The notes beneath the pieces are model-generated. The model made no database searches, was not told the DNA's origin, and was given only the letters and a program-made list of their open reading frames with translations. Below, piece after piece: positions 53,644-61,823 of a stretch of 64,000 bases of DNA. The stretch's first letter is position 1; each line of letters starts with the position of its first letter. This DNA comes from Streptomyces qaidamensis. GTDB taxonomy: Bacteria; Actinomycetota; Actinomycetes; Streptomycetales; Streptomycetaceae. A program made the position numbers and the translations under genes. The DNA lies in NCBI RefSeq assembly GCF_001611795.1, contig NZ_CP015098.1, positions 3,472,001 through 3,536,000 of the forward strand, in the 5' to 3' direction.

Positions 53644-55208
53644 AGTTCCTCCCCCTGCCGGCGCAGCAGCCGCAGGTACCCCAGCGTGACGGCGAGCAGG
53701 ATCAGCAGCATCACGACGCCGATCGCGGAGCCGAGGCCGTACTGCGAGGACGCGAAGGCCTGCTGGTAGGCGTAGACGTTCAGGACCAGGTTCTGGCCGG
53801 CGATGCCGCCGCCGTTCGTCATGACATAGATCTGGGTGAAGACCTTGAAGTCCCAGATGACCGACTGGATGGTGACGACGACCAGGATCGGCCGGAGCAT
53901 CGGGGCGAGTACGGAGCGCCAGATGCGCCACTGCGAGGCGCCGTCGAGGGAGGCGGCCTCCAGCACTTCGCCGGGTACGGCGCGGATCCCCGCGTACACG
54001 GTCACCATCACGAACGGGAAGGAGCACCAGACCACTTCGAGCAGGACGAGGAAGAAGGCGCTGAGACGGCCGTACGTCCACGAGTGGTCGCCGAGGCCCA
54101 GCATCCGGTTGACGGGGCCGAAGTCCGGGTCGAAGAGGAACAGCCAGACGGTCGAGCCGGTCACCGCCGGGGTCGCCCACGCCCCCAGCGCGGCCAGCAT
54201 CAGCGCGAGCCTCGGCAGGGCCCGCACCCGGGTGAGGAGCACGGCCAGGGCGCAGCCGGCCGCGAGCGTGGAGACGACACAGGCCGCCGCGAACAGCACG
54301 GTGGCGAGCAGCACCTGCCAGAACTGCGGGTCCCCGAACAGCTCGGCGTAGTTCCCGAACCCCTCGAAGGTGGCCGGCTCGCCGCCGCTGACCTGCGCCT
54401 GGGTGTACTGGAAGAAGGAGATCAGCCCGAGCTGGTAGATCGGGTAGACGAGCAGCCCCCCGAGCACGACGAGCGCGGGCGCGAGGTACAGCCAGGGCGT
54501 CCAGCCGCCGGACACGAGCGGAGACGTGCCGGACGCGGCCCGGCGCACCCCCGTCCGGCCGCTCCGCTTCCCCCGGGCCTCCTTGGCCGGGGGCCGGCCG
54601 GCCGATCCCCCGCCCCGCACCGCGCGGACGGCGCCGGAACTCCTCCCGCCCTGCACCGCGTGGACCGCGACGGAACTCCCGCCCTGCACCGCGCGGACCG
54701 CGACGGAACCCTCCCGAGCCGCCCCCGCCGGGACCGCCTCGACTCCGGCGCCGCTCCCCTCAACGGACCCCTCCCCGGCAGCGCCCGCCGGGCCCGCCTC
54801 GACTCCGGTGCCGCTCTCCTCAACGGACCCCTCCCAAGCCGCCCCCGCCGGGCCCGCCTCGCCTCCGGCGCCGCCCCCCTCAACGGACCCCTCCCCAGCC
54901 GCCCCCGCCGGGCCCGCCTCGGCTGCGCTGCCGCCCCCCTCGACGGACCCCTCCCCGGCAGCGCCCGCCGCAGCCGCCTCGGCTCCGGTGACACTCCCCG
55001 GACCGGATGCCGGCGCGGACACCGGACGGTTCCCGCGCGGTGGCCGTGCGGCACGCGGCCGGGCCGTCTCCGCCTCGGCGTCTCCCCCGGCACGGGTGTC
55101 ACCCGCGTTCACGCCGGTGCCGACCCCGGCCGAAGCATCTCCGGCCCTCAGCGGGTCGACCCGCTCCGCAGCACCTGCGGCTCCGACACCGTCGGTGTGG
55201 TCGTTCAC
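53640..55208 (-). CDS. Sugar ABC permease, MalF type, with tandem-repeat N-terminal extension
   Basis: Protein of 522 residues; the last 287 are a normal MalF-type permease (six helices, EAA loop EVLEAASLDGASQWRIWRSV). The first 235 residues are Ala/Gly/Glu-rich, with about five copies of a 20-residue unit (AGPAGAAGEGSVEGGG type) encoded by 60-bp DNA repeats, preceded by three AVRAVQGG units. Such an extension is unusual for this family. GTG 55208 is set by close spacing (5 bases) to the binding-protein stop; a downstream start without the extension has no ribosome binding site I can see. Confidence 0.85.
   Translation of the reverse strand: MNDHTDGVGAAGAAERVDPLRAGDASAGVGTGVNAGDTRAGGDAEAETARPRAARPPRGNRPVSAPASGPGSVTGAEAAAAGAAGEGSVEGGGSAAEAGPAGAAGEGSVEGGGAGGEAGPAGAAWEGSVEESGTGVEAGPAGAAGEGSVEGSGAGVEAVPAGAAREGSVAVRAVQGGSSVAVHAVQGGRSSGAVRAVRGGGSAGRPPAKEARGKRSGRTGVRRAASGTSPLVSGGWTPWLYLAPALVVLGGLLVYPIYQLGLISFFQYTQAQVSGGEPATFEGFGNYAELFGDPQFWQVLLATVLFAAACVVSTLAAGCALAVLLTRVRALPRLALMLAALGAWATPAVTGSTVWLFLFDPDFGPVNRMLGLGDHSWTYGRLSAFFLVLLEVVWCSFPFVMVTVYAGIRAVPGEVLEAASLDGASQWRIWRSVLAPMLRPILVVVTIQSVIWDFKVFTQIYVMTNGGGIAGQNLVLNVYAYQQAFASSQYGLGSAIGVVMLLILLAVTLGYLRLLRRQGEEL
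54614..54713. repeat. Three 33-36 bp coding repeats in the permease gene
   Basis: Three imperfect tandem units around CTGCACCGCGTGGACCGCGA, encoding AVRAVQGG or AVHAVQGG variants on the minus strand. Adjacent to the 60-bp array. Confidence 0.75.
54701..54990. repeat. 60-bp coding tandem repeat array
   Basis: Four full 60-bp units (54721-54960) plus partial units on both sides, period exactly 60 so the reading frame is kept. Units begin GC(C/G)CCCGCCGGGCCCGCCT and differ at a few bases. It encodes the repeated N-terminal tail of the MalF-type permease. Confidence 0.92.
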
Positions 55209-55213
55209 CCGGC

Positions 55214-56512
55214 TCACCCCGCGGAGCCGAACGCGGCGTTCATCTTCTTCGCGGCGTCGTCCGAGGCCTGCGTGATGTCCTTCTTGCCGCTGATGACCTC
55301 CTGGAACATCGTCGGCAGGACGAGGGAGGAGTCGATCTGGGCCCACGCGGGTGACGCGGGGACGAACTTGGTTCCGGCGGAGAGGGTCTGCACGAAGGGC
55401 TTCACGAACGGTTCCTGCCGCGCGACCTGCTGGCGGACGTCCGTGAAGGTCGGCAGGAAGCCCATCGCCTCGAAGAGTTCACCCTGCGTCTTCTTGGAGG
55501 CGAGCTGCTCCATCAACTCGACGGCGAGCGTGCGGCGCGAGGTGCTCTTCAGGATGCCGATGTTGTTGCCGCCCGCGAAGGCCGGCGCGATCGAGCCGGA
55601 CTTCACCCCGGGCAGCGGGACGACGGCGTACTTGCCCTTGACCTTCCCGGCCTCGACGGCGGTGTGGCTGAAGTCGCCGCCGATGGCCATGCCGGCCTTG
55701 CCCGCGGCGAACGCGGAGATCGTGTCGTTGCCGCCCATGCCCGCGCACTTGGCGGCCGGGCAGTTGTCGTCGCCGAACAGGGACGTGTACGCCTTGATGC
55801 CCTTGCGGGCCTCGGGGCTGTCGATGCCGGACGCGTACGAGCCGCCCTTGCCGCTCGCGATCTCACCGCCGTTGGCCCACACGAACGGCATCGCGCCGTA
55901 GGTGTAGGCACCGCCGACGACCAGCCCGTACAGGCCGGGCTTCGCGGCGCGGATCTCGCGGGCCGTGGAGGCGAGTTCGTCCATGGTCTTCGGGACGGAC
56001 AGGCCGAGCTCCTTGAAGACGTCCGTGCGGTAGTAGAGCGCGCGGACGCCGACGTAGAAGGGGGCGCCATAGAGCTTGCCGTCCACCGTCACCGACTGCC
56101 TGGCCGTCGGGTCGGTGTCCTTCGCCTCGCTCCAGTCGCCGAACTCCTTCGTGACGTCGAGGAGTCCGCCGTCCTTCACGTAGCCGGCCGTGTCGGTGTT
56201 GCCGTACTCCATCACGTCGGGCGCGGAGGCGGGGTCGTTGAAGGCGGCCTTGACGCGCTGGGCGCGGGTGTCGATCGGGATGTACTCGACGTCGACCTTC
56301 GTGCCCTTGTGGGCCTTCTCGAAGCCGGCGACGACGGAGTCGACGACCTTCTCCTTCGGGGCGTTGCCGACTTCCTGGAAGAGCCACACGCGCAGCGTGC
56401 CGGTCTTCTCGTCCTTGTCGGAGGAGGAGTTCGAGGAGGTCTGGGGCGCGCACCCGGTGGCCAGGAGAGCGGCGAGCGCGGTGAGCCCGGCAAAACGGAC
56501 GGACAGGTTCAT
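55214..56512 (-). CDS. Sugar ABC substrate-binding lipoprotein
   Basis: Lipoprotein of 432 residues with lipobox ending at Cys21 (ALLATGC). Family 1 sugar-binding fold segments: TGTLRVWLFQE, KVDVEYIPIDTRAQRV, GAPFYVGVRALYYRTDVFKE, AGKAGMAIGGDFSH. First gene of the operon with two permeases and the hexosaminidase. ATG 56512 behind GGAGGAA. The ligand is probably a GlcNAc oligosaccharide, by context only. Confidence 0.92.
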   Translation of the reverse strand: MNLSVRFAGLTALAALLATGCAPQTSSNSSSDKDEKTGTLRVWLFQEVGNAPKEKVVDSVVAGFEKAHKGTKVDVEYIPIDTRAQRVKAAFNDPASAPDVMEYGNTDTAGYVKDGGLLDVTKEFGDWSEAKDTDPTARQSVTVDGKLYGAPFYVGVRALYYRTDVFKELGLSVPKTMDELASTAREIRAAKPGLYGLVVGGAYTYGAMPFVWANGGEIASGKGGSYASGIDSPEARKGIKAYTSLFGDDNCPAAKCAGMGGNDTISAFAAGKAGMAIGGDFSHTAVEAGKVKGKYAVVPLPGVKSGSIAPAFAGGNNIGILKSTSRRTLAVELMEQLASKKTQGELFEAMGFLPTFTDVRQQVARQEPFVKPFVQTLSAGTKFVPASPAWAQIDSSLVLPTMFQEVISGKKDITQASDDAAKKMNAAFGSAG

Positions 56513-56532
56513 GGAGTGTTCCTCCGAGGGAG

Positions 56533-56549
56533 TGTTGCAACATGCGCAA
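56533..56549. promoter_or_regulatory. Candidate operator upstream of sugar-binding protein
   Basis: TGTTGCAACA at 56533-56542 is a perfect 10-base palindrome, and TTGC...GCAA (56535-56549) forms a wider inverted repeat. It overlaps the region just upstream of the ribosome binding site. Resembles LacI-family operators in shape. No DasR dre was found here. Confidence 0.5.
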
Positions 56550-56667
56550 TGAAGGTTTCGCTGTGCACAACACATCGGAGGCTAGGGACTGCATGAACAC
56601 GCCCACAAGAGGTCTCAACCACTCTGTGACCGGCAGACGCACCCCGTGCAACGCCCGGACAGCACAA

Positions 56668-56704
56668 AAGCCCCCAGGGCGCGCAAAGCGCACCCTGGGG
56701 GCTT
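56668..56704. terminator. Terminator after DUF3039 gene
   Basis: AAGCCCCCAGGG and CCCTGGGGGCTT pair around an inner GCGC/GCGC step with an AAA loop. Lies 20 bases downstream of the DUF3039 stop on the minus strand. Confidence 0.88.
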
Positions 56705-56723
56705 CACGCCCGGCGGGCAGGGC

Positions 56724-56999
56724 CTACTTGTCGCCCTTGTCGTCGTCCCCGGAGCTCATGGACTCGTAGATCTCCTTGCACATGGGACACACGGGGTACT
56801 TCTTCGGGTCGCGGCCCGGCACCCACACCTTGCCGCACAGCGCCACGACGGGGGTGCCGTCGAGGGCGCTCGCCATGATCTTGTCCTTCTGGACGTAATG
56901 GGCGAAGCGCTCGTGGTCACCGTCACCATGCGAGGTCTGCGGCGTCGGCTCAACGAGGGTCCCCGTACCAGTCCCGCGCTCGGGCTCGAGAGTGCTCAT
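56724..56999 (-). CDS. DUF3039 protein
   Basis: Protein of 91 residues with two Cys pairs that could hold zinc (VALCGKVW and CPMCKEIYE), a conserved actinobacterial family of unknown function. ATG 56999. Downstream of yqgE on the same strand. Confidence 0.85.
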   Translation of the reverse strand: MSTLEPERGTGTGTLVEPTPQTSHGDGDHERFAHYVQKDKIMASALDGTPVVALCGKVWVPGRDPKKYPVCPMCKEIYESMSSGDDDKGDK

Positions 57000-57028
57000 A
57001 GAGCCAAGGGTACTGAAGCTCACACGCA

Positions 57029-57610
57029 TCAGTTGAGCGAAGGGTCGTCCGGGTACGTCGCCACCATCGCCAGCTCGCTGCGCTGGCGGCGCAGCACCTC
57101 GCGCCAGAGCCGCTCGGGAGACGGGGACGAGACATCGCCGGGCTCCGACTCGACGACGTACCACGCGCCGTCCACCAGCTCGTCCTCCAGCTGGCCCGGG
57201 CCCCAGCCGGCGTACCCGGCGAAGATGCGCAGGGAGCCGAGGGCGGAGGCCAGCAGCTCGGGCGGGGCCTCCAGGTCGACCAGCCCGATCGCGCCGTGCA
57301 CCCGGCGCCAGCCCAGCGGGGTGGTCTCGCCGGAGGCACCGCCGGGAACGACCGCGACCCCGAGGGCGGAGTCCAGCGACACCGGGCCGCCCTGGAACAC
57401 GACACCCGGCTCCACCGCGAGATCCCCCCAGCCTTCCAGGATGTCGCCCACGTCCACCGGGGTGGGGCGGTTCAGGACGACACCGAGGGAGCCCTCCTCG
57501 TCGTGGTCGAGGAGCAGCACCACCGCGCGGTCGAAGTTGGGGTCCGCCAGGGCGGGGGTGGCCACGAGCAACCGCCCTGTGAGCGAGGACACCTCGGTCA
57601 TGGCAGACAT
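57029..57610 (-). CDS. YqgE/AlgH family protein
   Basis: Protein of 193 residues of the DUF179/AlgH family: FDRAVVLLLDHDEEGSLGVVLNRPT, VVFQGGPVSLDSALGV and GYAGWGPGQLEDEL are characteristic. Function unclear; linked to transcription in pseudomonads. ATG 57610 chosen with GGGAG upstream; ATG 57601 is an alternative. DUF3039 follows 29 bases downstream. Confidence 0.88.
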   Translation of the reverse strand: MSAMTEVSSLTGRLLVATPALADPNFDRAVVLLLDHDEEGSLGVVLNRPTPVDVGDILEGWGDLAVEPGVVFQGGPVSLDSALGVAVVPGGASGETTPLGWRRVHGAIGLVDLEAPPELLASALGSLRIFAGYAGWGPGQLEDELVDGAWYVVESEPGDVSSPSPERLWREVLRRQRSELAMVATYPDDPSLN

Positions 57611-57853
57611 GATCCCGCATTCTCCCTTCGCTTGGGGAGGCAATGCGGCACAGGGAGGGAACGCAGCTCAGGGCGCACTGGTGCGTTCCACGCGCACGAA
57701 ACCGGCCGTGACCCCATGTGCCCGGCGCGGAACGGTTCGTGTTGTGACAGAGCTATGACGTGGCTGGGTCTCTCTCAGGCTTACAGAAGGGGGGTGGTGG
57801 GCGATTACCCTTTCCCTCCTGGCCCCTGCCCGACTCCATGGAACGCGAGATTC

Positions 57854-59194
57854 ATGACCGTCAACGACGATGTCCTGCTTGTCCACGGCGGAACCCCGCT
57901 GGAGGGCGAGATCCGTGTCCGCGGTGCGAAGAACCTCGTACCGAAGGCCATGGTCGCAGCGCTGCTGGGCAGCGCTCCGAGCCGGCTGCGCAATGTTCCG
58001 GACATCCGCGACGTTCGGGTCGTACGGGGTCTGCTGCAGCTGCACGGTGTGACGGTCCGTCCGGGTGACGCGCCCGGCGAACTGGTGATGGACCCGACGC
58101 GCGTGGAGAGCGCCAACGTCGCTGACATCGATGCCCACGCCGGTTCGAGCCGTATCCCGATCCTGTTCTGCGGTCCGCTGCTGCACCGCCTCGGCCACGC
58201 GTTCATCCCCGGGCTCGGCGGCTGCGACATCGGCGGCCGGCCCATCGACTTCCACTTCGACGTGCTGCGCCAGTTCGGCGCGCGCATCGAGAAGCGGGAC
58301 GACGGCCAGTACCTGGAGGCGCCGCAGCGGCTGCGCGGCACGAAGATCCGGCTGCCGTACCCGTCCGTCGGCGCGACCGAGCAGGTGCTGCTGACGGCCG
58401 TCCTCGCGGAGGGCGTCACGGAGCTGTCCAACGCGGCCGTCGAGCCGGAGATCGAGGACCTCATCTGCGTGCTGCAGAAGATGGGCGCGATCATCGCGAT
58501 GGACACCGACCGGACGATCCGGATCACCGGTGTCGACAAGCTCGGCGGTTACACCCACCACGCCCTGTCGGACCGGCTGGAGGCCGCGTCCTGGGCGTCG
58601 GCGGCGCTGGCGACCGAGGGCAACATCTACGTCCGCGGCGCGCAGCAGCGCTCGATGATGACGTTCCTGAACACCTACCGGAAGGTGGGCGGGGCCTTCG
58701 AGATCGACGACGAGGGCATCCGCTTCTGGCACCCCGGCGGCCAGCTGAAGTCCATCGCGCTGGAGACGGACGTCCACCCGGGCTTCCAGACGGACTGGCA
58801 GCAGCCGCTGGTCGTGGCCCTGACGCAGGCCACAGGCCTGTCCATCGTCCACGAGACGGTCTACGAGTCCCGGCTCGGCTTCACGTCCGCGCTGAACCAG
58901 ATGGGCGCGCACATCCAGCTCTACCGCGAGTGCCTGGGCGGCTCCGACTGCCGCTTCGGCCAGCGCAACTTCCTCCACTCGGCGGTCGTCTCGGGCCCGA
59001 CCAGGCTCCAGGGCGCGGATCTCGTCATCCCCGACCTGCGTGGCGGCTTCTCGTACCTCATCGCGGCGCTGGCGGCCCAGGGCACGTCGCGTGTCCACGG
59101 CATCGGCCTGATCAACCGCGGCTACGAGAACTTCATGGAGAAGCTCATGGAGCTCGGCGCGAAGGTGGAGCTGCCGGGCAAGGCGCTCGGCTGA
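57854..59194 (+). CDS. murA: UDP-GlcNAc 1-carboxyvinyltransferase
   Basis: First committed enzyme of peptidoglycan synthesis, 446 residues. Catalytic Cys124 in PGLGGCDIGGRPIDFH (fosfomycin target retained). Other family parts: RGAKNLVPKAMVAALL and GGFSYLIAALAAQGTS. The last 19 codons are duplicated exactly downstream. Gene order murA-hupA-malic enzyme fits the S. coelicolor chromosome, where this is the main MurA. Confidence 0.95.
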   Translation: MTVNDDVLLVHGGTPLEGEIRVRGAKNLVPKAMVAALLGSAPSRLRNVPDIRDVRVVRGLLQLHGVTVRPGDAPGELVMDPTRVESANVADIDAHAGSSRIPILFCGPLLHRLGHAFIPGLGGCDIGGRPIDFHFDVLRQFGARIEKRDDGQYLEAPQRLRGTKIRLPYPSVGATEQVLLTAVLAEGVTELSNAAVEPEIEDLICVLQKMGAIIAMDTDRTIRITGVDKLGGYTHHALSDRLEAASWASAALATEGNIYVRGAQQRSMMTFLNTYRKVGGAFEIDDEGIRFWHPGGQLKSIALETDVHPGFQTDWQQPLVVALTQATGLSIVHETVYESRLGFTSALNQMGAHIQLYRECLGGSDCRFGQRNFLHSAVVSGPTRLQGADLVIPDLRGGFSYLIAALAAQGTSRVHGIGLINRGYENFMEKLMELGAKVELPGKALG

Positions 59195-59315
59195 TCCCGG
59201 CCCCGGAGCAACGCCCGCCCGGCTGGGGGTCCGGGGGTTACCCCCCGGGAAAGCACAGCATGGAGAAGCTCATGGAGCTCGGCGCGAAGGTGGAGCTGCC
59301 GGGCAAGGCGCTCGG
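59134..59315. repeat. 57-bp duplication of the murA 3' end
   Basis: Bases 59134-59190 (last codons of murA) are repeated perfectly at 59259-59315, 125 bases apart. Between them is a GC-rich segment with hairpin CCGGGGG/CCCCCGG (59231-59248). The second copy reads on to TAG, giving a possible 19-residue orphan peptide. Confidence 0.95.
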
Positions 59316-59348
59316 GTAGCTCACGCGAAGAGGTAGCTCACGCGAAGA
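59316..59348. repeat. Tandem 17-base repeat after murA duplication
   Basis: GTAGCTCACGCGAAGA at 59316-59331 repeats at 59333-59348, period 17. The first copy includes the TAG stop of the duplicated murA tail. Confidence 0.85.
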
Positions 59349-59351
59349 CGC

Positions 59352-59390
59352 CAAAGGGGCGGCCACCCGGTTCGGGTGGCCGCCCCTTTG
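59352..59390. terminator. Terminator after murA
   Basis: 17-bp perfect inverted repeat CAAAGGGGCGGCCACCC/GGGTGGCCGCCCCTTTG with a 5-base loop. Confidence 0.92.
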
Positions 59391-59405
59391 ATGTCACTCA
59401 CTGTG

Positions 59406-59430
59406 GTTCGCACACCGTCGGCGTGCGAAC
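59406..59430. terminator. Hairpin after hupA
   Basis: GTTCGCAC/GTGCGAAC inverted repeat with a 9-base loop, 8 bases from the hupA stop (minus strand), converging on the murA terminator. Confidence 0.7.
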
Positions 59431-59437
59431 GGCAGGG

Positions 59438-59719
59438 TTACTTGCCCTTGGCCGCTTCCTTGAGCTTCGAGCCCGCGGAGACCTTCACGCTGTAGCCGGC
59501 GGGGATCTGGATGGGCTCGCCGGTCTGCGGGTTGCGGGCGGTGCGAGCGGCACGGTGGGTGCGCTCGAAGGTCAGGAAGCCGGGGATGGTGACCTTCTCG
59601 TCGCCCTTGGAGACGATGTCGCCGACGACGTCGGCGAACGCGGCCAGCACGGCGTCGGCGTCCTTGCGAGTCACCTCGGCGCGGTCGGCCAGCGCGGCCA
59701 CCAGCTCACTGCGGTTCAT
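59438..59719 (-). CDS. hupA: HU-family DNA-binding protein, HupA-like
   Basis: Histone-like protein of 93 residues that bends and compacts DNA. HU signature GFLTFERTHRAARTARNPQTG with the flexible arm, then IPAGYSVKVSAGSKLKEA. It lacks the long Lys-rich C-terminal tail of HupS, so it matches HupA of vegetative growth. Convergent with murA. Confidence 0.94.
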   Translation of the reverse strand: MNRSELVAALADRAEVTRKDADAVLAAFADVVGDIVSKGDEKVTIPGFLTFERTHRAARTARNPQTGEPIQIPAGYSVKVSAGSKLKEAAKGK

Positions 59720-60058
59720 GTTGTTACTCCCGTGTTCATCTTGCCGTTGAGGCGTCAGATCGAAGCCGATGCTGCCAGGGTCCTCGATGAGTCCCCGGAC
59801 CCGGGTCCGTCGTCAGACCCTCGCGCCCAGGGACGCATCCTGCCCCTACCTGCGGCGGGAAAGCCAATCCGGCACCCGCAGGAGTCGTGAGAACACCCTT
59901 GGGGAGTCACACGAAAAGAGGGCCTGAGCCTGGCGCCACGATAGCTGCGCTGCTGACAGGGTTCTTGCGACGCGCCGGGTTCCGGGCCGCCGTGGGGTTA
60001 CTCACAGTCCGGGCGCCGGCGGCTCCCGGGCCCCCGTGGGGGCCCGGACGGACCCGCT
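59720..60058. other. Intergenic region between hupA and malic enzyme
   Basis: About 340 bases. Holds the hupA promoter region and a hairpin near the malic enzyme end (60026-60047). No gene supported; the frame at 59887-60150 has the composition of a shadow. Confidence 0.5.
60026..60047. terminator. Terminator after malic enzyme
   Basis: 10-bp repeat CCGGGCCCCC/GGGGGCCCGG with a 2-base loop, 12 bases downstream of the malic enzyme stop on the minus strand. Confidence 0.8.
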
Positions 60059-61492
60059 TCAGACGCCGGTCGGGCTGCCCGCCGTCGCGCCGACGGCCTT
60101 GGCGGCCTCCCGCACGGCTCCGGCGACCGCGCCCGCGACCTTGTCGTTGAAGACGCTCGGGATGATGTAGTTCGGGTTCAGCTCGTCCTCGGTCACCACG
60201 TCCGCGAGCGCCTTGGCGGCGGCCAGCATCATCTCCGTGTTGACCGTCCGGGACTGCGCGTCCAGCAGTCCGCGGAAGACACCCGGGAAGACCAGCACGT
60301 TGTTGATCTGGTTCGGGAAGTCCGAACGGCCGGTGGCGACAACGGCCGCGGTCTGGCGGGCGATTGCCGGGTCGACCTCGGGGTCCGGGTTCGCGAGCGC
60401 GAACACGATGGCGTCGTCGGCCATGGCGGCCACGTCGTCGCCGTCGAGGACGTTCGGGGCGGAGACGCCGATGAAGACGTCGGCACCGCGCACGGCCTCC
60501 TTGAGCGTGCCCGCAAGGCCCTCGGGGTTGGTGTTGTCGGCGATCCAGCGCAGCGCCGAGTCCGGGGCGGCGTCCACGAGGTCCTCGCGGCCCGCGTGCA
60601 CGACGCCGTGGATGTCGGCGACGACGGCGTTCTTGACGCCCGCGGCGAGCAGCAGTTTGAGGATGGCCGTACCGGCCGCGCCGGCGCCGGACATGACGAC
60701 CCGGATGTTCTCCATGGCCTTGCCGGCGACGCGGAGGGCGTTGGTGAGCGCGGCGAGGACGACGATCGCGGTGCCGTGCTGGTCGTCGTGGAAGACGGGG
60801 ATGTCCAGGGCCTCGCGCAGCCGGGCCTCGATCTCGAAGCAGCGCGGGGCGGAGATGTCCTCCAGGTTGATGCCCGCGAAGCCCGGGGCGATCGCCTTGA
60901 CGATCTCGACGATCGCGTCGGTGTCCTGGGTGTCGAGGCAGATCGGCCAGGCGTCGATGCCGGCGAACCGCTTGAAGAGGGCCGCCTTGCCCTCCATGAC
61001 GGGCAGCGCGGCCTTGGGGCCGATGTTGCCCAGGCCCAGCACGGCGGAGCCGTCCGTCACGACCGCAACGGAGTTGCGCTTGATGGTAAGGCGGCGGGCG
61101 TCCTCGGGGTTCTCGGCGATCGCCATGCAGACGCGGGCCACGCCCGGCGTGTAGACCATGGACAGGTCGTCACGGTTGCGGATGGGGTGCTTGGACGCCA
61201 TCTCGATCTTGCCGCCGAGGTGCATGAGGAAGGTCCGGTCCGAGACCTTGCCCAGGGTGACGCCCTCGATGCCGCGGAGTTCCTCGACGATCTCGTCCGC
61301 GTGCGAGGTCGACGACGCCGCGATGGTGACGTCGATACGGAGCTTCTCATGACCGGACGCGGTGACGTCGAGGCCGGTCACCGAGCCTCCGGAGGACTCC
61401 ACGGCGGTGGTGAGCTGCGAGACGGCGGTTCCGCTCGCGGGCACCTCCAGCCGGACCGTCATCGAGTAGGAGACGCTGGGCGCCGTTGCCAT
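60059..61492 (-). CDS. NAD-dependent malic enzyme with ACT domain
   Basis: Enzyme of 477 residues converting malate to pyruvate and CO2. N-terminal ACT-like domain at about 8-85 (allosteric), then malic-type catalytic region (MVYTPGVARVCMAI, VFHDDQHGTAIVVLAAL) and a Rossmann dinucleotide motif GAGAAGTAI. The order after murA and hupA corresponds to the S. coelicolor NAD malic enzyme. Feeds pyruvate/acetyl-CoA supply. A palindrome lies about 90 bases upstream. Confidence 0.93.
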   Translation of the reverse strand: MATAPSVSYSMTVRLEVPASGTAVSQLTTAVESSGGSVTGLDVTASGHEKLRIDVTIAASSTSHADEIVEELRGIEGVTLGKVSDRTFLMHLGGKIEMASKHPIRNRDDLSMVYTPGVARVCMAIAENPEDARRLTIKRNSVAVVTDGSAVLGLGNIGPKAALPVMEGKAALFKRFAGIDAWPICLDTQDTDAIVEIVKAIAPGFAGINLEDISAPRCFEIEARLREALDIPVFHDDQHGTAIVVLAALTNALRVAGKAMENIRVVMSGAGAAGTAILKLLLAAGVKNAVVADIHGVVHAGREDLVDAAPDSALRWIADNTNPEGLAGTLKEAVRGADVFIGVSAPNVLDGDDVAAMADDAIVFALANPDPEVDPAIARQTAAVVATGRSDFPNQINNVLVFPGVFRGLLDAQSRTVNTEMMLAAAKALADVVTEDELNPNYIIPSVFNDKVAGAVAGAVREAAKAVGATAGSPTGV

Positions 61493-61580
61493 GGCCGACT
61501 TCCTCTGCTTTCACCTGACGCTGAGTTGTGCCGTCCGATCGTCGCACCTACCGCTGAGTAGCAGGTAGCCGCCCTCGATT

Positions 61581-61597
61581 GCGAACGTTTTGTTCGC
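61581..61597. promoter_or_regulatory. Candidate operator upstream of malic enzyme
   Basis: GCGAAC-GTTTT-GTTCGC, a perfect 6-bp inverted repeat with an AT-rich 5-base spacer, 89-105 bases upstream of the malic enzyme start. Looks like a dimeric repressor site; regulator unknown. Confidence 0.5.
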
Positions 61598-61611
61598 GGA
61601 ATGGGGCAGAA

Positions 61612-61648
61612 AGAAGAGACCCACGTCACGTGGACGTGGGTCTCTTCT
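61612..61648. terminator. Terminator after HelD-like gene
   Basis: 15-bp inverted repeat AGAAGAGACCCACGT/ACGTGGGTCTCTTCT with a 7-base loop, between the helicase gene and the malic enzyme promoter. Both genes read on the minus strand, so this would end the helicase transcript. Confidence 0.85.
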
Positions 61649-61823
61649 CAGTCAAGTGGCACCGACCCGCCATGCTCGCCTCGCGGCAAGTGGTCGCTCG
61701 TAGCGACGAAGGTTGGGCCCGGGGGCTTGGATCGGGCCGGTGCCACATCCAGGCTAACAAACAGATCCCGTAAGGCCATTCCCGTACCGGGAGTTCATTT
61801 CTCCGGCAAGTGGGTAACCCGGC

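Larger units (their letters stand above)
61493..61823. other. Intergenic region between malic enzyme and HelD-like gene
   Basis: About 330 bases without a supported gene. Contains the GCGAAC palindrome at 61581, a strong hairpin at 61612-61648 and then sequence leading to the end of the helicase gene. Confidence 0.5.

Noticed and set aside
54614..54990. Possible non-coding minisatellite
   Set aside because: Period 60 keeps frame and the units encode a consistent protein repeat inside a permease gene.
56513..56723. DasR dre site before the hexosaminidase operon
   Set aside because: I looked for TGGTCTAGACCA-like sequence and found none.
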